Assembly: GCA_020253595.1 (NCBI GenBank)
Contig: JADCBH010000255.1
Coordinates: 1-6,409 of the forward strand
DNA from: Brevundimonas sp.
GTDB taxonomy: Bacteria; Pseudomonadota; Alphaproteobacteria; Caulobacterales; Caulobacteraceae
Direction of reading: 5' to 3'
Length of the DNA stretch: 6,409 bases
Under the pieces are notes generated by a model that saw nothing but the letters and a program-made list of their open reading frames with translations, searched no databases and had not been told where the DNA came from. Positions within the stretch are counted from its first letter, which is position 1. Every line of letters starts with the position of its first letter. The translations under genes were made by a program, and so were the position numbers. Shown here piece by piece: positions 6,376-6,409 of this stretch.

Positions 6376-6389
6376 TTGGTGAATGTCAA
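6363..6389 (-). promoter_or_regulatory. Candidate lexA promoter
   Basis: On the minus strand a perfect TTGACA -35 hexamer (6384-6389) is followed after 15 bases by TACAGA (6363-6368), a weak -10 candidate. Transcription would start near 6355, about 37 bases before the lexA ATG. The -10 lies inside SOS box 2 and the start point lies beside SOS box 1, which makes sense for a self-repressed gene. The -35 is well supported; the exact -10 is not. Confidence 0.55.
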
Positions 6390-6409
6390 CTTAACGGGAA
6401 GATCGGAAG

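Overview
The window is a GC-rich stretch of bacterial chromosome carrying four recognisable housekeeping genes: gltA (citrate synthase), gltX (glutamyl-tRNA synthetase), comEC (DNA-uptake channel) and lexA (SOS repressor). It also carries one small exported protein and the edge of an unidentified gene. Two spaced GTTC-N7-GTTC sites upstream of lexA are the alphaproteobacterial type of SOS box. Together with the codon bias and the gene order, they suggest an alphaproteobacterium, most likely of the Caulobacterales (Brevundimonas- or Caulobacter-like). The genus is an inference from recollection, not the result of a search.

Layout: positions 1-80 hold the 5' end of a minus-strand reading frame that leaves the window. 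Positions 109-156 hold a short 20-21-bp-period repeat that may be the end of an insertion sequence. From 3389 down to 182 the minus strand reads gltX, gltA, then a small protein with a twin-arginine signal. The last two abut exactly (TAA directly followed by ATG), so they are very probably one transcript with coupled translation. The plus strand carries comEC from 3388 to 5550. Its ATG shares a CATG palindrome with the gltX ATG, so these divergent genes have no spacer and each promoter must lie inside the other gene or further away. comEC and lexA converge on a 14-bp perfect hairpin that probably ends both transcripts. The right edge is the lexA control region, with a promoter and two LexA operators.

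Functionally the genes cover central carbon metabolism (gltA), translation (gltX), DNA uptake (comEC) and DNA-damage control (lexA). I see no sign of a defence island, CRISPR array, prophage or biosynthetic cluster. No unknown multi-gene system is evident. The points most worth a second look are the zero-spacer divergent start, the uncharacterised Tat-signal protein coupled to citrate synthase, the two opposed SOS boxes, the palindromic element between comEC and lexA, and the possible insertion-sequence end at the left.
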